A stretch of 64,000 nucleotides of DNA. Source: JAHZMA01 sp965205905 (GTDB lineage Bacteria; Pseudomonadota; Alphaproteobacteria; JABAAW01; JAHZMA01). Each line of letters opens with the position of its first letter. Within the stretch, counting starts at the first letter, position 1. The stretch covers positions 124,001 to 188,000 of the forward strand of contig CBDBHZ010000010.1 in assembly GCA_965205905.1 (NCBI GenBank), written 5' to 3'. The translations under genes were made by a program, and so were the position numbers. The notes below the pieces were generated by a model. The model was not told where the DNA came from. It saw only the letters and a program-made list of their open reading frames with translations, and searched no databases. Positions 9,176 to 17,789 of this stretch are shown here, piece by piece.

Positions 9176-10423
9176 TTAATGGGCGACGGCAGAAGCCGCA
9201 CCTTCATCAACCAATGCACCGCTATAAAAACGATTCAGCGAAAATGGTGCCGCCACATCATTTAGCTCGCCAGCGGCAATGGAAGCGGCGAAACAATGCC
9301 CAGAACCGGGTGTTGCCTTAAAGCCACCTGTGCCCCACCCACAGTTAAAAAACAGATTATCAACAGGCGTTTTAGAAATGATAGGGCTACGGTCGTAGGT
9401 TACATCAACCACACCGCCCCATTGCCGTAACATGCGTAAACGCGAAATGAACGGGAATAATTCTTGTAACGAGGCGACAGTTTCTTCGATAATATCAAAC
9501 CCACCCCGTTGCGAATAAGATGGATAAATATCAGTGCCTGCGCCAATCACCAACTCACCCTTATCGGATTGACTCATATAGCCATGTGCGCCACCCCCAC
9601 ACATCAGCACATGGTCAAAAATCGGCTTAATCGGCTCTGATACAAAGGCTTGCAACGGAAAAGATTCAATCGGCAAGCGAAAGCCCGCCATATTCGCCAA
9701 TACCGAACAATGCCCTGCAACCACAACTGCAACTTTTTTAGCTTTGATAACCCCTTGACTGGTACGCACGCCCTGCATCTTATTATTTTTTATGTCAAAA
9801 CCTGTTACTTCGCAATTTTGGATAATATCAACGCCCATATTATCAGCACCACGCGCATAGCCCCATGCCACCGCATCATGCCGTGCTGTGCCGCCACGTT
9901 TTTGAATTAGCCCGCTAAAAATCGGAAACCGCCCATTCATATTAAGATGTGGCAAATATTTTTTCAGTTGCGCGACTGTTAGAAGCTCAGAATCGATGCC
10001 GTTACCGCGAATCGCCGCCACGCGCCTATGTTGTTCCTGCATTTCATGGATAGATAATGCCACATTAATCACATGCCGTTGCGAGAACATAATATTATAG
10101 TTGAAATCTTGCGAAAGCCCTTCATAAAGCCTTACAGCAAGCTCGTAAATGGCGGCACTTTCATCATACAGATAGTTAGAACGGATAATCGTGGTGTTAC
10201 GCCCTGTATTACCGCCACCTATCCAGCCTTTTTCTACCACAGCCACATTGGTAATGCCGTGATTCTTTGCCAGATAATAGGCAGTTGCCAAACCATGACC
10301 GCCACCGCCAACAATCACAACATCATATTCATTTTTGGGTGTGGGGGCGCGCCACATGCGCGACCAATCCTGATGATAGGTGCGGGCGTTACGTGCCAAT
10401 GCTGATAATGAATATTTTAACAA
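9176..10423 (-). CDS. soxB: Sarcosine oxidase beta subunit
   Basis: A 415-residue flavoprotein of the DAO family and first gene of the sox run. The dinucleotide-binding motif YDVVIVGGGGHGLATA is at about residues 33-48. The segment GGTARHDAVAWGYAR includes the His (about 182) that corresponds to the histidine covalently bound to FMN in characterised heterotetrameric enzymes. The C-terminal GWGTGGFKATPGSGHCFA is also family-typical. The gap to rpsU (10424-10627) should hold the operon promoter; no clear element or riboswitch was recognised there. Confidence 0.96.
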   Translation of the reverse strand: MLKYSLSALARNARTYHQDWSRMWRAPTPKNEYDVVIVGGGGHGLATAYYLAKNHGITNVAVVEKGWIGGGNTGRNTTIIRSNYLYDESAAIYELAVRLYEGLSQDFNYNIMFSQRHVINVALSIHEMQEQHRRVAAIRGNGIDSELLTVAQLKKYLPHLNMNGRFPIFSGLIQKRGGTARHDAVAWGYARGADNMGVDIIQNCEVTGFDIKNNKMQGVRTSQGVIKAKKVAVVVAGHCSVLANMAGFRLPIESFPLQAFVSEPIKPIFDHVLMCGGGAHGYMSQSDKGELVIGAGTDIYPSYSQRGGFDIIEETVASLQELFPFISRLRMLRQWGGVVDVTYDRSPIISKTPVDNLFFNCGWGTGGFKATPGSGHCFAASIAAGELNDVAAPFSLNRFYSGALVDEGAASAVAH

Positions 10424-10627
10424 AGCAACCCCCTCTTATTAGCGCGACTTTATTGAATTGATAGATGCGATATAATCTTTAGCTTATATAGTTGTTTTTT
10501 ATAGAGCCATTTTTATCATTGTTTTTGCGGTGATGATAGCTGATTTTTGACATTATTCACTATCAAAAGCGACATTTCAAGCAATCATGCGTTAAAACCT
10601 GATGATAAACCCAGACTAAAAACCTAA

Positions 10628-10831
10628 CTAAAATCCTTCGCGTTCCAGTCTTTTACGCATGGTCTTGCGCGACCTGCGAATGGCTTCAGCCTTTTCACGC
10701 GCTTTTCGTTCCGATGGCTTTTCAAAAAAGCGACGTAATTTCATTTCTCTGAACACTCCTTCGCGTTGTAGCTTTTTCTTTAGCACGCGACTGGCTTGTT
10801 CTACATTATTATCCCTTACAGTGACTTGCAC
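10628..10831 (-). CDS. rpsU: 30S ribosomal protein bS21
   Basis: A 67-residue, very basic protein that matches bS21 along its whole length: MQVTVRDNNVEQASRVLKKK at the start, then the VFREMKLRRFFEKPSERKAR motif and an Arg/Lys-rich tail. bS21 binds near the 3' end of 16S rRNA in the small subunit. An AGGAG site lies directly upstream of the ATG. It is divergent from infA across a 204-base AT-rich gap. Confidence 0.96.
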   Translation of the reverse strand: MQVTVRDNNVEQASRVLKKKLQREGVFREMKLRRFFEKPSERKAREKAEAIRRSRKTMRKRLEREGF

Positions 10832-10975
10832 GCAAGTTCTCCTTCACAAAATAAATTAATCGTGATAAATTCACACAATCATCATCTATAGCGTATTTTA
10901 CATAAAAAATAAACACTTATCTTGAAAAAATCTAATAAAGTGTATAGTAATAGAATATCGCTTGCTTGTATGCTA

Positions 10976-10981
10976 TATAAT
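10976..10981 (+). promoter_or_regulatory. Possible infA -10 element
   Basis: TATAAT, preceded by TGCTA, lies 55 bases upstream of the infA start in the AT-rich gap shared with divergent rpsU. No convincing -35 was found, so this is only a plausible -10. The rest of the gap (10860-11035) shows no recognisable RNA or ORF. Confidence 0.35.
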
Positions 10982-11035
10982 GAGTGATATTTTGTTTAAT
11001 GTAATAATTTTTAGAGTGATAAAAAGGAGAAGCGT

Positions 11036-11254
11036 TTGCCCAAAGAAGAGTTGATGCAATTTAACGGGGTTGTAAAAGAAGTTCTGCCCAATGCGACATT
11101 TAAGGTGGTGTTGGATAATGAACATGAAATATTGGCACATACATCTGGTAGAATGCGGAAAAACCGAATCCGTGTTTTAAGCGGTGATAGGGTAACAGTG
11201 GAAATGACGCCTTATGATTTAACAAAAGGCAGATTAACCTATCGGTTTAAGTAG
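11036..11254 (+). CDS. infA: Translation initiation factor IF-1
   Basis: A 72-residue S1/OB-fold protein: MPKEELMQFNGVVKEVLPNA, then FKVVLDNEHEILAHTSGRMR and RVLSGDRVTVEMTPYDLTKG, matching IF-1 along its length. IF-1 occupies the 30S A site during initiation. The start is TTG, chosen because AAGGAG lies 8 bases upstream and because the sequence from that point matches the family N-terminus. The acyltransferase gene follows 18 bases later. Confidence 0.96.
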   Translation: MPKEELMQFNGVVKEVLPNATFKVVLDNEHEILAHTSGRMRKNRIRVLSGDRVTVEMTPYDLTKGRLTYRFK

Positions 11255-11272
11255 TTATTTTAGGAAAATTTT

Positions 11273-12013
11273 ATGATACAATTTATTCGGCGCATTGATA
11301 GGCAATCAGGGCGTCCGTTTGAAATGCTGTTGCGTTATGCTGTGTTTTTACTGTTTTCTTGCTATTATTTGTTGGTGGCGTTCAGCACACGCATAGAAGA
11401 GCATAATGGCGAGATTCCACGAAAATTTCGGACAGAAAATCAACTATTTGCGGTCAGCACATGGCATGGCAGGCTGTTATATATTGGCATTGTGGTGCGG
11501 CGCACATTAGGCGGTAAGCTTGTGGCGTTTAATTCGCCACATCTTGATGGCAAGATGCTTGCATGGTTGCATCGCTGGCTGGGCATCAAAACCATTTATG
11601 GCGCGCCTAATAAAAATCCTGAACGCGGTATGATGAATTTGCTGAAACATGTTAAAAACCATCCAAGTGATTTGCTGATAACCCCTGATGGACCAAAAGG
11701 ACCGCGCCAAAGGGTGAAGCGCGGGGTGATTGCCTTTGCCAAAATCAGTGGTGCGCCTATCATTCCGTTTGTTACCGCGCCTTATAAAGGGGTGATGGTG
11801 AAAAGTTGGGATAGATTCGTATTGGCAATGCCTTTTACCAAAATTATCGTGTTATGGGGCGAACCGGTATTTATTGATAAAAAAGCGGATAAAGATTCGC
11901 AAGAACAGGCGCAACAATTATTGGAAGATAGAATGAATCACTTATTGCAAGAAGTCGATAAAATGGTAGGCAGAGAATCGCCCGACCCTGCCCCTTATAA
12001 AGCCCAGAAATGA
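11273..12013 (+). CDS. Lysophospholipid acyltransferase-like protein (DUF374), copy 1
   Basis: A 246-residue protein of the DUF374 branch of the LPLAT superfamily, probably an inner-membrane acyltransferase acting on a lipid A or phospholipid precursor. A hydrophobic segment (about 20-40) precedes the STWHGRLLYIG stretch, and the family motif TPDGPKGPRQRVKRG is at about 137-151. The acceptor is not known. It is first in a block with a second paralogue, waaA and lpxK, which suggests a role in outer-membrane lipid assembly. Confidence 0.85.
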   Translation: MIQFIRRIDRQSGRPFEMLLRYAVFLLFSCYYLLVAFSTRIEEHNGEIPRKFRTENQLFAVSTWHGRLLYIGIVVRRTLGGKLVAFNSPHLDGKMLAWLHRWLGIKTIYGAPNKNPERGMMNLLKHVKNHPSDLLITPDGPKGPRQRVKRGVIAFAKISGAPIIPFVTAPYKGVMVKSWDRFVLAMPFTKIIVLWGEPVFIDKKADKDSQEQAQQLLEDRMNHLLQEVDKMVGRESPDPAPYKAQK

Positions 12014-12024
12014 TAAGATGAGAT

Positions 12025-12771
12025 ATGATAATGAAACTTAAAGATATGAAAAAAAAATTTACACGTAGCCGTTTTGGCGTGTGGGTGATGACATTGGGTT
12101 TAAGGGTATTATTTTATAGTTGGTGGCGCAGTATGCGCGTGATTAACCATGATTCACAGAGCCTGCCCGAAGGTGGTGCCATTTATATGGGCTGGCATGA
12201 AAATATATCGATACTCACCTTATTAATGTATGAAGAGGTGAAAAGGCAAGGCTTGCCCGAACGGGGCTGCGAGCTTTACGGGCTATCGTCGGCGCATCCT
12301 GATAGTCGGTTGATTGTTGGCGTTTACCGACGCTATGGCTATAATGCTGTCTATGGCTCATCACGCAGGGGTGGCAGTGCGGCGGTGCTAGAATTGATTA
12401 ATCTGATAAAAAAAGGCAATAGCGCAATGGTAACGCCTGATGGACCAAAGGGCCCGCGCCGTGAAGCAAAAGAGGGCGGGGTGTATATCGCCATAAAAAC
12501 GGGCGCGCCATTGGTGCCGATAGGGATGGCGGTTGCCAAGAAAAGAGTGTTTCATAAAACATGGGATAAAATGTGCGCGCCACGCATCGCATTCAGCAAT
12601 CATGTGCATGTGGTATGGGGCAAGCCGATATTTGTAACCGAAACTGTTACGCCGCAAAATCGCGCCGCTATCTTGCAAAAATTAACCAAGCAGACGCAAG
12701 AAGAGATGGATAGATGCACCGCGCAGGCTGAAGAATATCTTGCCCAAGCCAATCTTAAAAAGGCAGAGTAA
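12025..12771 (+). CDS. Lysophospholipid acyltransferase-like protein (DUF374), copy 2
   Basis: A 248-residue paralogue of the preceding gene, with the same core TPDGPKGPRREAKEGG and the HxxxxIS-like MGWHENISILTLL stretch. The two copies share the domain but differ clearly elsewhere, so this is an old duplication with possible division of labour. It starts 11 bases after copy 1 and its stop overlaps the waaA start (TAATG), pointing to a single transcript. Substrate unknown. Confidence 0.85.
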   Translation: MIMKLKDMKKKFTRSRFGVWVMTLGLRVLFYSWWRSMRVINHDSQSLPEGGAIYMGWHENISILTLLMYEEVKRQGLPERGCELYGLSSAHPDSRLIVGVYRRYGYNAVYGSSRRGGSAAVLELINLIKKGNSAMVTPDGPKGPRREAKEGGVYIAIKTGAPLVPIGMAVAKKRVFHKTWDKMCAPRIAFSNHVHVVWGKPIFVTETVTPQNRAAILQKLTKQTQEEMDRCTAQAEEYLAQANLKKAE

Positions 12772-14099
12772 TGGAGGCAAAACCACCATTACTCATCGCC
12801 TATCGCGGGCTATTATGGCTCTGTTTTCCGCTGATACTGTTATTATTGCTGATACGCGTATTACGCGGTAAAGAATTATGGCTTGGGGTATTCCAAAAAT
12901 TCGCTTTATACAATCAGGCATTGCCAACAATGCCAGAATCGCCAGGTGGACAGGGGCAGAAGATAATATGGCTTCACGCGGTTTCTGTTGGTGAAAGCCT
13001 ATCAGCCCTCACCATGATTGATGAATTACACAGGCGTTACCCCAATCGTCATTTTTTATTGACCAGCAGCACTGTTACATCGGCAAAAATGATAGCAAAG
13101 CGCAAAAAAACCTACTTTACCTATCAATTTGCCCCGCTTGATTATCCGTTTGCGATTAAGCGTTTTTTACGGCATTTTAACCCTGATATGGTGCTGATGT
13201 TTGAATCAGAGATTTGGCCAAATTTGCTTTATTATAGCCATCAACATTGTGAAACCCGTCTGTTTTTGTTGCAAGGGCGTATCTCGCCACGCACCTTATT
13301 ACGCTGGCAAAAAAATCCGCGCACAGTCAGCTATTTGCTGAAATTTTATAAGATGATATTCGCGCAATCAACCCGCGATGCTGAGGCATTTCAGCAATTA
13401 GGCGCGAAAGAAAACGCACAAAAAATAATCGTCAGTGGCAATATTAAACTCTTCAACCCGCCACTGGATTATGATGCCAAAAAACTGGCTTTGCTGCAAA
13501 AAAAGATAGGGCATCGTCCGTTTTATGTGATGGCAAGCACGCATAAGGGTGAAGAGAAAATCGCGATTGCCGCCCATGAATTATTGGCACAAAAATATCC
13601 TGATTTTCTCACCATTATCATTCCGCGTCACCCCGAACGCGGTAAAGAAATAGCCGCATTACTGCAAAAAAATCAGCTGAATTATGTCAGGCGGCACGAC
13701 CACCAAAAAACTAACTTGCCCAATAATGATACTCAAATTTATCTTGCCGATACATTGGGCGAAACGGGATTATTTTATGCGCTGGCTGAAATCACCTGTG
13801 TGGCAGGCAGTTTCAAATCATTGGGCGGGCATAATATCTATGAACCATTACAGCTTGATGCGATTCCTCTGCATGGCGAATCAATGTATAATTTTGCTGA
13901 TATGCAAAGCGCATTGGAAGAAGCAGGCTTATGTTTTGAGGTGAAAACCCCTGAAATACTGGCAGATACAGTGGCTGAACTGCTTAATAGTAGCGTAAAA
14001 CGCACCGCCATTAAAATGAAAGCCAAGAAATTTATCGCGCATTGTCCGCAAACCCTATCAATTATTGCGCAAGAATTAGATAAGTATATCAAGCGATAA
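12771..14099 (+). CDS. waaA: 3-deoxy-D-manno-octulosonic acid (Kdo) transferase
   Basis: A 442-residue GT-B glycosyltransferase that transfers Kdo from CMP-Kdo to lipid IVA at the inner face of the inner membrane. An N-terminal membrane anchor (LLWLCFPLILLLLLIRV) is followed by the family motifs IIWLHAVSVGESLSA, PLDYPFAIKRFL, FESEIWPNLL and MASTHKGEEKIA, then VAGSFKSLGGHNIYEP near residue 350, which is characteristic of WaaA. The number of Kdo residues added cannot be read. Its start overlaps the previous stop as TAATG. Confidence 0.95.
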   Translation: MEAKPPLLIAYRGLLWLCFPLILLLLLIRVLRGKELWLGVFQKFALYNQALPTMPESPGGQGQKIIWLHAVSVGESLSALTMIDELHRRYPNRHFLLTSSTVTSAKMIAKRKKTYFTYQFAPLDYPFAIKRFLRHFNPDMVLMFESEIWPNLLYYSHQHCETRLFLLQGRISPRTLLRWQKNPRTVSYLLKFYKMIFAQSTRDAEAFQQLGAKENAQKIIVSGNIKLFNPPLDYDAKKLALLQKKIGHRPFYVMASTHKGEEKIAIAAHELLAQKYPDFLTIIIPRHPERGKEIAALLQKNQLNYVRRHDHQKTNLPNNDTQIYLADTLGETGLFYALAEITCVAGSFKSLGGHNIYEPLQLDAIPLHGESMYNFADMQSALEEAGLCFEVKTPEILADTVAELLNSSVKRTAIKMKAKKFIAHCPQTLSIIAQELDKYIKR

Positions 14100-14177
14100 G
14101 ATGAAGAATCGTGCCGATAAGCAATAATTTTACATAAATTACTTTATTTCATTGCCGATTTATCATAAATATAAAGC

Positions 14178-15167
14178 ATGACTGATTTAACCATACCTGC
14201 ATTCTGGCGCAAGCGCACATTTTTATCATTTGCATTATTGCCATTGGCATGGCTTTACCGCTTCTTGCACAACATAAAATTTAACCATACTGATATTTGG
14301 GTGGCGCCACGCCCCGTGATTTGCATCGGCAATTTAATGCTAGGCGGTTCGGGCAAAACCCCGTTGGTGCTCAGCATTGCCCATAAATTAGAGGCGCAAG
14401 GTTTAAAAGTAGGGGTGCTCAGCAGAGGCTATCGCGGGCAGTTGACAGATGCAACAAAGGTGGATATCGCCGTGCATAGTGCGCTTGATGTGGGTGATGA
14501 GGCACTTATGATAGCCAATTATGTTGATTGCTTTATTGGGCGCGATAAGGTGCAGCTTGCCAAATTAGCGATTCGGGCGGGCGCGGATATTCTGCTAATG
14601 GATGATGGTTTTCAAAATCCTAGTCTTTATCAAAATTTACGGATTGTGGTGATTGATGGGCAGGTTGGTTTCGGCAATGGGCTTGGTTTTCCATCAGGGC
14701 CCATGCGTGAATCTATCAAGGCGTTACAACGGGCATCATGGGTGGTGATGATGGGTGAGGATAAGCATCAGATTTTTCCATTGCTGAAAAAACATAAAAT
14801 CGATGTGTTACGGGCGCGCACCGTGCCATCGCAAATCACTGAAGAAAACAAGAAATGGCTGGCATTTGCGGGTATCGGATTCCCCGAAAAGTTTTTTTAT
14901 CACCTTAGCCTGACGGGTTATAATGTTGCCCATACCAAGAAATTCCCGAACCATCACATGATGAGTTATAAGGAGATTATGGGCTTACTGGCAGAGGCAA
15001 AAAGCCGCGATTTATCGCTGATAACCACCGAAAAAGATTGGATGCGCCTGCCACGTATCTTCCGTAGAAATATCAAATGTCACCGCATTGAATTGATATG
15101 GGAACAAGATGCCGAGATGAATAAAAGGCTGAGTAATTTTGTGTATTTCACCGATTGCATGGTTTAG
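14178..15167 (+). CDS. lpxK: Tetraacyldisaccharide 4'-kinase
   Basis: A 329-residue membrane-associated P-loop kinase that phosphorylates the lipid A disaccharide at the 4' position. The Walker A is NLMLGGSGKTPLVL (about 47-60), followed by VGVLSRGYRG, VGDEALMIA and LLMDDGFQNPSL, all LpxK hallmarks. Length is normal. A 78-base AT-rich gap after waaA separates it, so it may have its own promoter. The next gene starts 2 bases after its stop. Confidence 0.95.
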   Translation: MTDLTIPAFWRKRTFLSFALLPLAWLYRFLHNIKFNHTDIWVAPRPVICIGNLMLGGSGKTPLVLSIAHKLEAQGLKVGVLSRGYRGQLTDATKVDIAVHSALDVGDEALMIANYVDCFIGRDKVQLAKLAIRAGADILLMDDGFQNPSLYQNLRIVVIDGQVGFGNGLGFPSGPMRESIKALQRASWVVMMGEDKHQIFPLLKKHKIDVLRARTVPSQITEENKKWLAFAGIGFPEKFFYHLSLTGYNVAHTKKFPNHHMMSYKEIMGLLAEAKSRDLSLITTEKDWMRLPRIFRRNIKCHRIELIWEQDAEMNKRLSNFVYFTDCMV

Positions 15168-15169
15168 GC

Positions 15170-15925
15170 ATGGCGATTGATTTTTGCGGTAAGCACTATG
15201 ATGATAGCCGTTTTTTGCTAACGGCAGACCATGCGGGGTGCGAGATTCCTGCATCTTTGAATCGATTGGGTTTATCAGAGGCTGAGGCAGAGGAAATCTT
15301 AAAATCGCATCGCTGTTACGATATTGGCACGAAAGAATTAACGCGCAAACTCAGTGAAAAACTGAAAATCCCGGCAATATTAACGCGCTATTCGCGCTTG
15401 GTGCTAGATGTAAACCGCCACCCTGATGACCCGACTACCATTCGTCCGATTTACGATAAACGCCCGATATGGGGCAATGATGCCCTGCCAGATGATGTGC
15501 GATTGAAGCGTATTAAAGATTATTTTAACCCGTTTCACAATGCGATTGAAGCGCATATTGATGCGGTTAAGGCTGATAAGAAGCCTCTATTTCTTATCAG
15601 CATTCATTCATTTACGCCGCAATTACAGGGGCAGGCGAAACGCAAACAGGATATCGCGCTGTTATATCATCAGCATCAGAATTTTATTCCTGATGCGCTG
15701 AAAATGCTGGGCAAAGATGACTTGATTGTAGGCGATAACGAACCCTATTCATCAAAAGGAGTGTTTGGCTATACGTTGGAGAGGCACGGCACAAATCGCA
15801 ATATCCCTGCGCTCACGATTGAATATCGGCAAGATTATCTAGAGAGCGAAAAGCTGGATTATTTCGTAGACCTCACCGAGAAGCTGTTGGATTTTTTAGC
15901 GGATTTTGCAAGAGTGGCAGAATGA
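15170..15925 (+). CDS. N-formylglutamate amidohydrolase family protein
   Basis: A 251-residue protein of the N-formylglutamate deformylase (FGase, HutG-like) family. Recognisable segments are LLTADHAGCEIPA, RYSRLVLDVNRHP, FLISIHSFTP and the C-terminal GTNRNIPALTIEYRQD. Many relatives lack a proven substrate, so hydrolysis of N-formylglutamate is inferred, not shown. The ATG at 15170 is preferred to one 15 bases earlier because it lies after the lpxK stop. It is the last conserved gene before a repeat and the methyltransferase island. Confidence 0.82.
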   Translation: MAIDFCGKHYDDSRFLLTADHAGCEIPASLNRLGLSEAEAEEILKSHRCYDIGTKELTRKLSEKLKIPAILTRYSRLVLDVNRHPDDPTTIRPIYDKRPIWGNDALPDDVRLKRIKDYFNPFHNAIEAHIDAVKADKKPLFLISIHSFTPQLQGQAKRKQDIALLYHQHQNFIPDALKMLGKDDLIVGDNEPYSSKGVFGYTLERHGTNRNIPALTIEYRQDYLESEKLDYFVDLTEKLLDFLADFARVAE

Positions 15926-15927
15926 TG

Positions 15928-15985
15928 CGTTCGCGCCCCGCCTTGATACTATAAACGTCATCGCAAAATTCACCATATTATAATG
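15928..15985 (+). repeat. Diverged copy of the intergenic repeat family
   Basis: The module CCTTGATACTATAAACGTCA followed by CGCAAAATTCACCATATTATAATG recalls the better-preserved copies near 22935 and 62290 (CCCCCCTTGATA, then a CGCAAAG-type run, then CCCATATAA). It lies right after the amidohydrolase stop, at the left edge of the methyltransferase/Abi island. Confidence 0.55.
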
Positions 15986-16050
15986 TCTTGTCTCACTGTT
16001 GAAAAATCTTTATAATAGTAACCATCTCACCAATATAGAAGTTTTATAAT

Positions 16051-17352
16051 ATGCAAGAAAATATAAAAAATCGCACCATATTTTGCCGTGATAACATCCA
16101 TATTTTTTATGGGCTTGATAGCAATAGCATTGATTTAATCTATCTTGACCCACCTTTTAATAAAAAGAAAATGTTCACCGCCCCTATCGGTAGCAGTGCA
16201 GATGGCGCCTCTTTTTTAGATATATTCACAATGGAAGATGTGAAAGATGAATGGCTGTTAACAATCAAAGAAGATTATTACGCTATCCATGAATTACTGA
16301 ATGCTGTCAAAAATATTGAGGGCAGAAAATCTTATAATTTTTGTTACCTTGCTTATATGGCTATTCGGTTGATGGAGATAAAGCGCATCTTAAAAAGCGA
16401 GGGTAGTGTTTACTTGCATTGCGATTCAACCATGAGCCATTACCTTAAAATGGTGATGGATTGTATTTTTGGCGAGATTAATTTTAGGAACGAAATTGTA
16501 TGGCATTACCCCAATTCTGGCTTAAAAGCAAAATCAAAAAAATTTCACCAAGTTACCGATGTTATTCTGTATTATGTCAAAGATATTAACGCTGAATTTA
16601 CCTTTAATCACGTTCATAAGAAACGCAAAGATGGGCAATCTAAACAGGCAAAAAGAAAATTTAACCCCGTTACAAAAAAAGCCGATATGGTGAGAGATGA
16701 AGAGGGTAAAATCATCTATATCGTCCGCGATGAAGTGTTGGTGAATTCCATGTGGGAAATTTCCTCACTTACAAACAACAAAAAAGAGGGATTAGGCTAC
16801 CCAACTCAAAAGCCATTAACATTATTGGAGCGCATCATCAAAACTTCTAGTGAAGAGGGGGATATTGTGCTTGACCCATTTTGCGGTTGCGCCACCACTT
16901 GCGTTGCGGCAGAAAAGCTGAATAGAAAATGGATAGGCATTGATGTATCGGTAAAAGCATACGACCTTGTGAAAAAACGTCTCGCCAAAGAAGTGGAGCA
17001 TGAAGGCACATTATTTCATGAAGAATTGGTTAGCTTTCAAACCGACGCACCAAAACGAACTGACACAGATAGTGATGCACAAGAACAAAAATACGTCTAT
17101 ATCATCTCACACCAAAAATACCCTGATGAATATAAGGTGGGCATTGCGTCTAATGTTACATCGCGATTGAGTGCCTATCAAACTGCTGACCCCGACCGTG
17201 CTTATCAGTTGGAATATTCTTTTCAAACGCCACATTTCCGCGCGATAGAAAAGCATATTCACACAAAATATGATAATAAGCATGAATGGGTGCGTGGGGA
17301 TATGCAGGATATTATTAAGGATATTGAGGGATATAGCATTAAAATTCGCTAG
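16051..17352 (+). CDS. DNA methyltransferase fused to a T5orf172/GIY-YIG-like domain
   Basis: A 433-residue protein. The methylase part has catalytic motif IV near the N-terminus (YLDPPFN, Asp33-Phe36) and the AdoMet-binding motif LDPFCGCATTCVAAE at about 273, followed by WIGIDVS; motif IV before motif I is the beta-class order of N4-cytosine/N6-adenine methylases. After about residue 345 comes KYVYIISHQ, then YKVGIASNVTSRLSAYQT and a HTKYDNKHEWVRG tail, the pattern of T5orf172-type GIY-YIG-like domains. That domain may be a nuclease or only a DNA-binding module. Recognition site unknown. Both sides carry repeats, and the stop codon lies inside a repeat module, suggesting recent acquisition. 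Confidence 0.82.
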   Translation: MQENIKNRTIFCRDNIHIFYGLDSNSIDLIYLDPPFNKKKMFTAPIGSSADGASFLDIFTMEDVKDEWLLTIKEDYYAIHELLNAVKNIEGRKSYNFCYLAYMAIRLMEIKRILKSEGSVYLHCDSTMSHYLKMVMDCIFGEINFRNEIVWHYPNSGLKAKSKKFHQVTDVILYYVKDINAEFTFNHVHKKRKDGQSKQAKRKFNPVTKKADMVRDEEGKIIYIVRDEVLVNSMWEISSLTNNKKEGLGYPTQKPLTLLERIIKTSSEEGDIVLDPFCGCATTCVAAEKLNRKWIGIDVSVKAYDLVKKRLAKEVEHEGTLFHEELVSFQTDAPKRTDTDSDAQEQKYVYIISHQKYPDEYKVGIASNVTSRLSAYQTADPDRAYQLEYSFQTPHFRAIEKHIHTKYDNKHEWVRGDMQDIIKDIEGYSIKIR

Positions 17353-17600
17353 CCCAAGATTTACTAATGGGGGCTTTGCGGTTTAGGTTTTATGTATCAA
17401 GGGGGGTGCGATGCAACTTCTCGATGCGCGCTTGTCAAACTTTTGTCCGTTGGACAGTTTGCCAAGCAGACGCCTCTTGCCAGTTTCGGTTTGCCCTTGT
17501 ACCAATGGCGGGCAAACCTCACCCTTAATAATCCCCCCGCTGTATTTCAATACTCGCGATGGCGTGTTTCTCGGTTACTCAACAAAATATATAAAGGGGA
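17344..17600 (+). repeat. Intergenic repeat block with stem-loops
   Basis: Starts within the methyltransferase 3' end (ATTCGCTAGCCC, shared with the copy at 61603) and continues with G- and C-runs. Two hairpins are visible: GGTTTGCCC/GGGCAAACC, a perfect 9-bp stem near 17488-17518, and CTTGTCAAACT/AGTTTGCCAAG with one mismatch near 17428-17464, with GTCC/GGAC inside it. Short open frames here look like by-products of the repeat rather than genes. The stretch 17353-17789 has no supported gene. Confidence 0.65.
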
Positions 17601-17704
17601 AATCAATGGCTGGGGGGCGGATATGACAGTTCGATGAACGCACAGACGCCGCCTTTTCCCAGCTCTCACAATGTTATTGTAGCAAAAATATTGCCATATG
17701 CAAG

Positions 17705-17743
17705 GAAAAAACACTGGAAATGATAAAAAAACACTGGAAATGA
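17705..17743 (+). repeat. Two-copy tandem duplication upstream of the Abi-like gene
   Basis: AAAACACTGGAAATGAT occurs twice in direct tandem, about 20 bases apart, 50-80 bases before the Abi-like start. It could be an operator pair or a slippage duplication. Confidence 0.7.
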
Positions 17744-17789
17744 TAAAAACACTCTTTTTTATCGCCATATTTTGTGCATAATATCACGC

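Noticed and set aside
10424..10627. Riboswitch before the sarcosine oxidase operon
   Set aside because: No conserved glycine, SAM or THF riboswitch core was recognised in the gap.
17392..17637. Open frames in the repeat block after the methyltransferase
   Set aside because: Composition follows the repeat (G/C runs, hairpins); two overlapping frames both read as low-complexity and have no ribosome binding site or recognisable domain.
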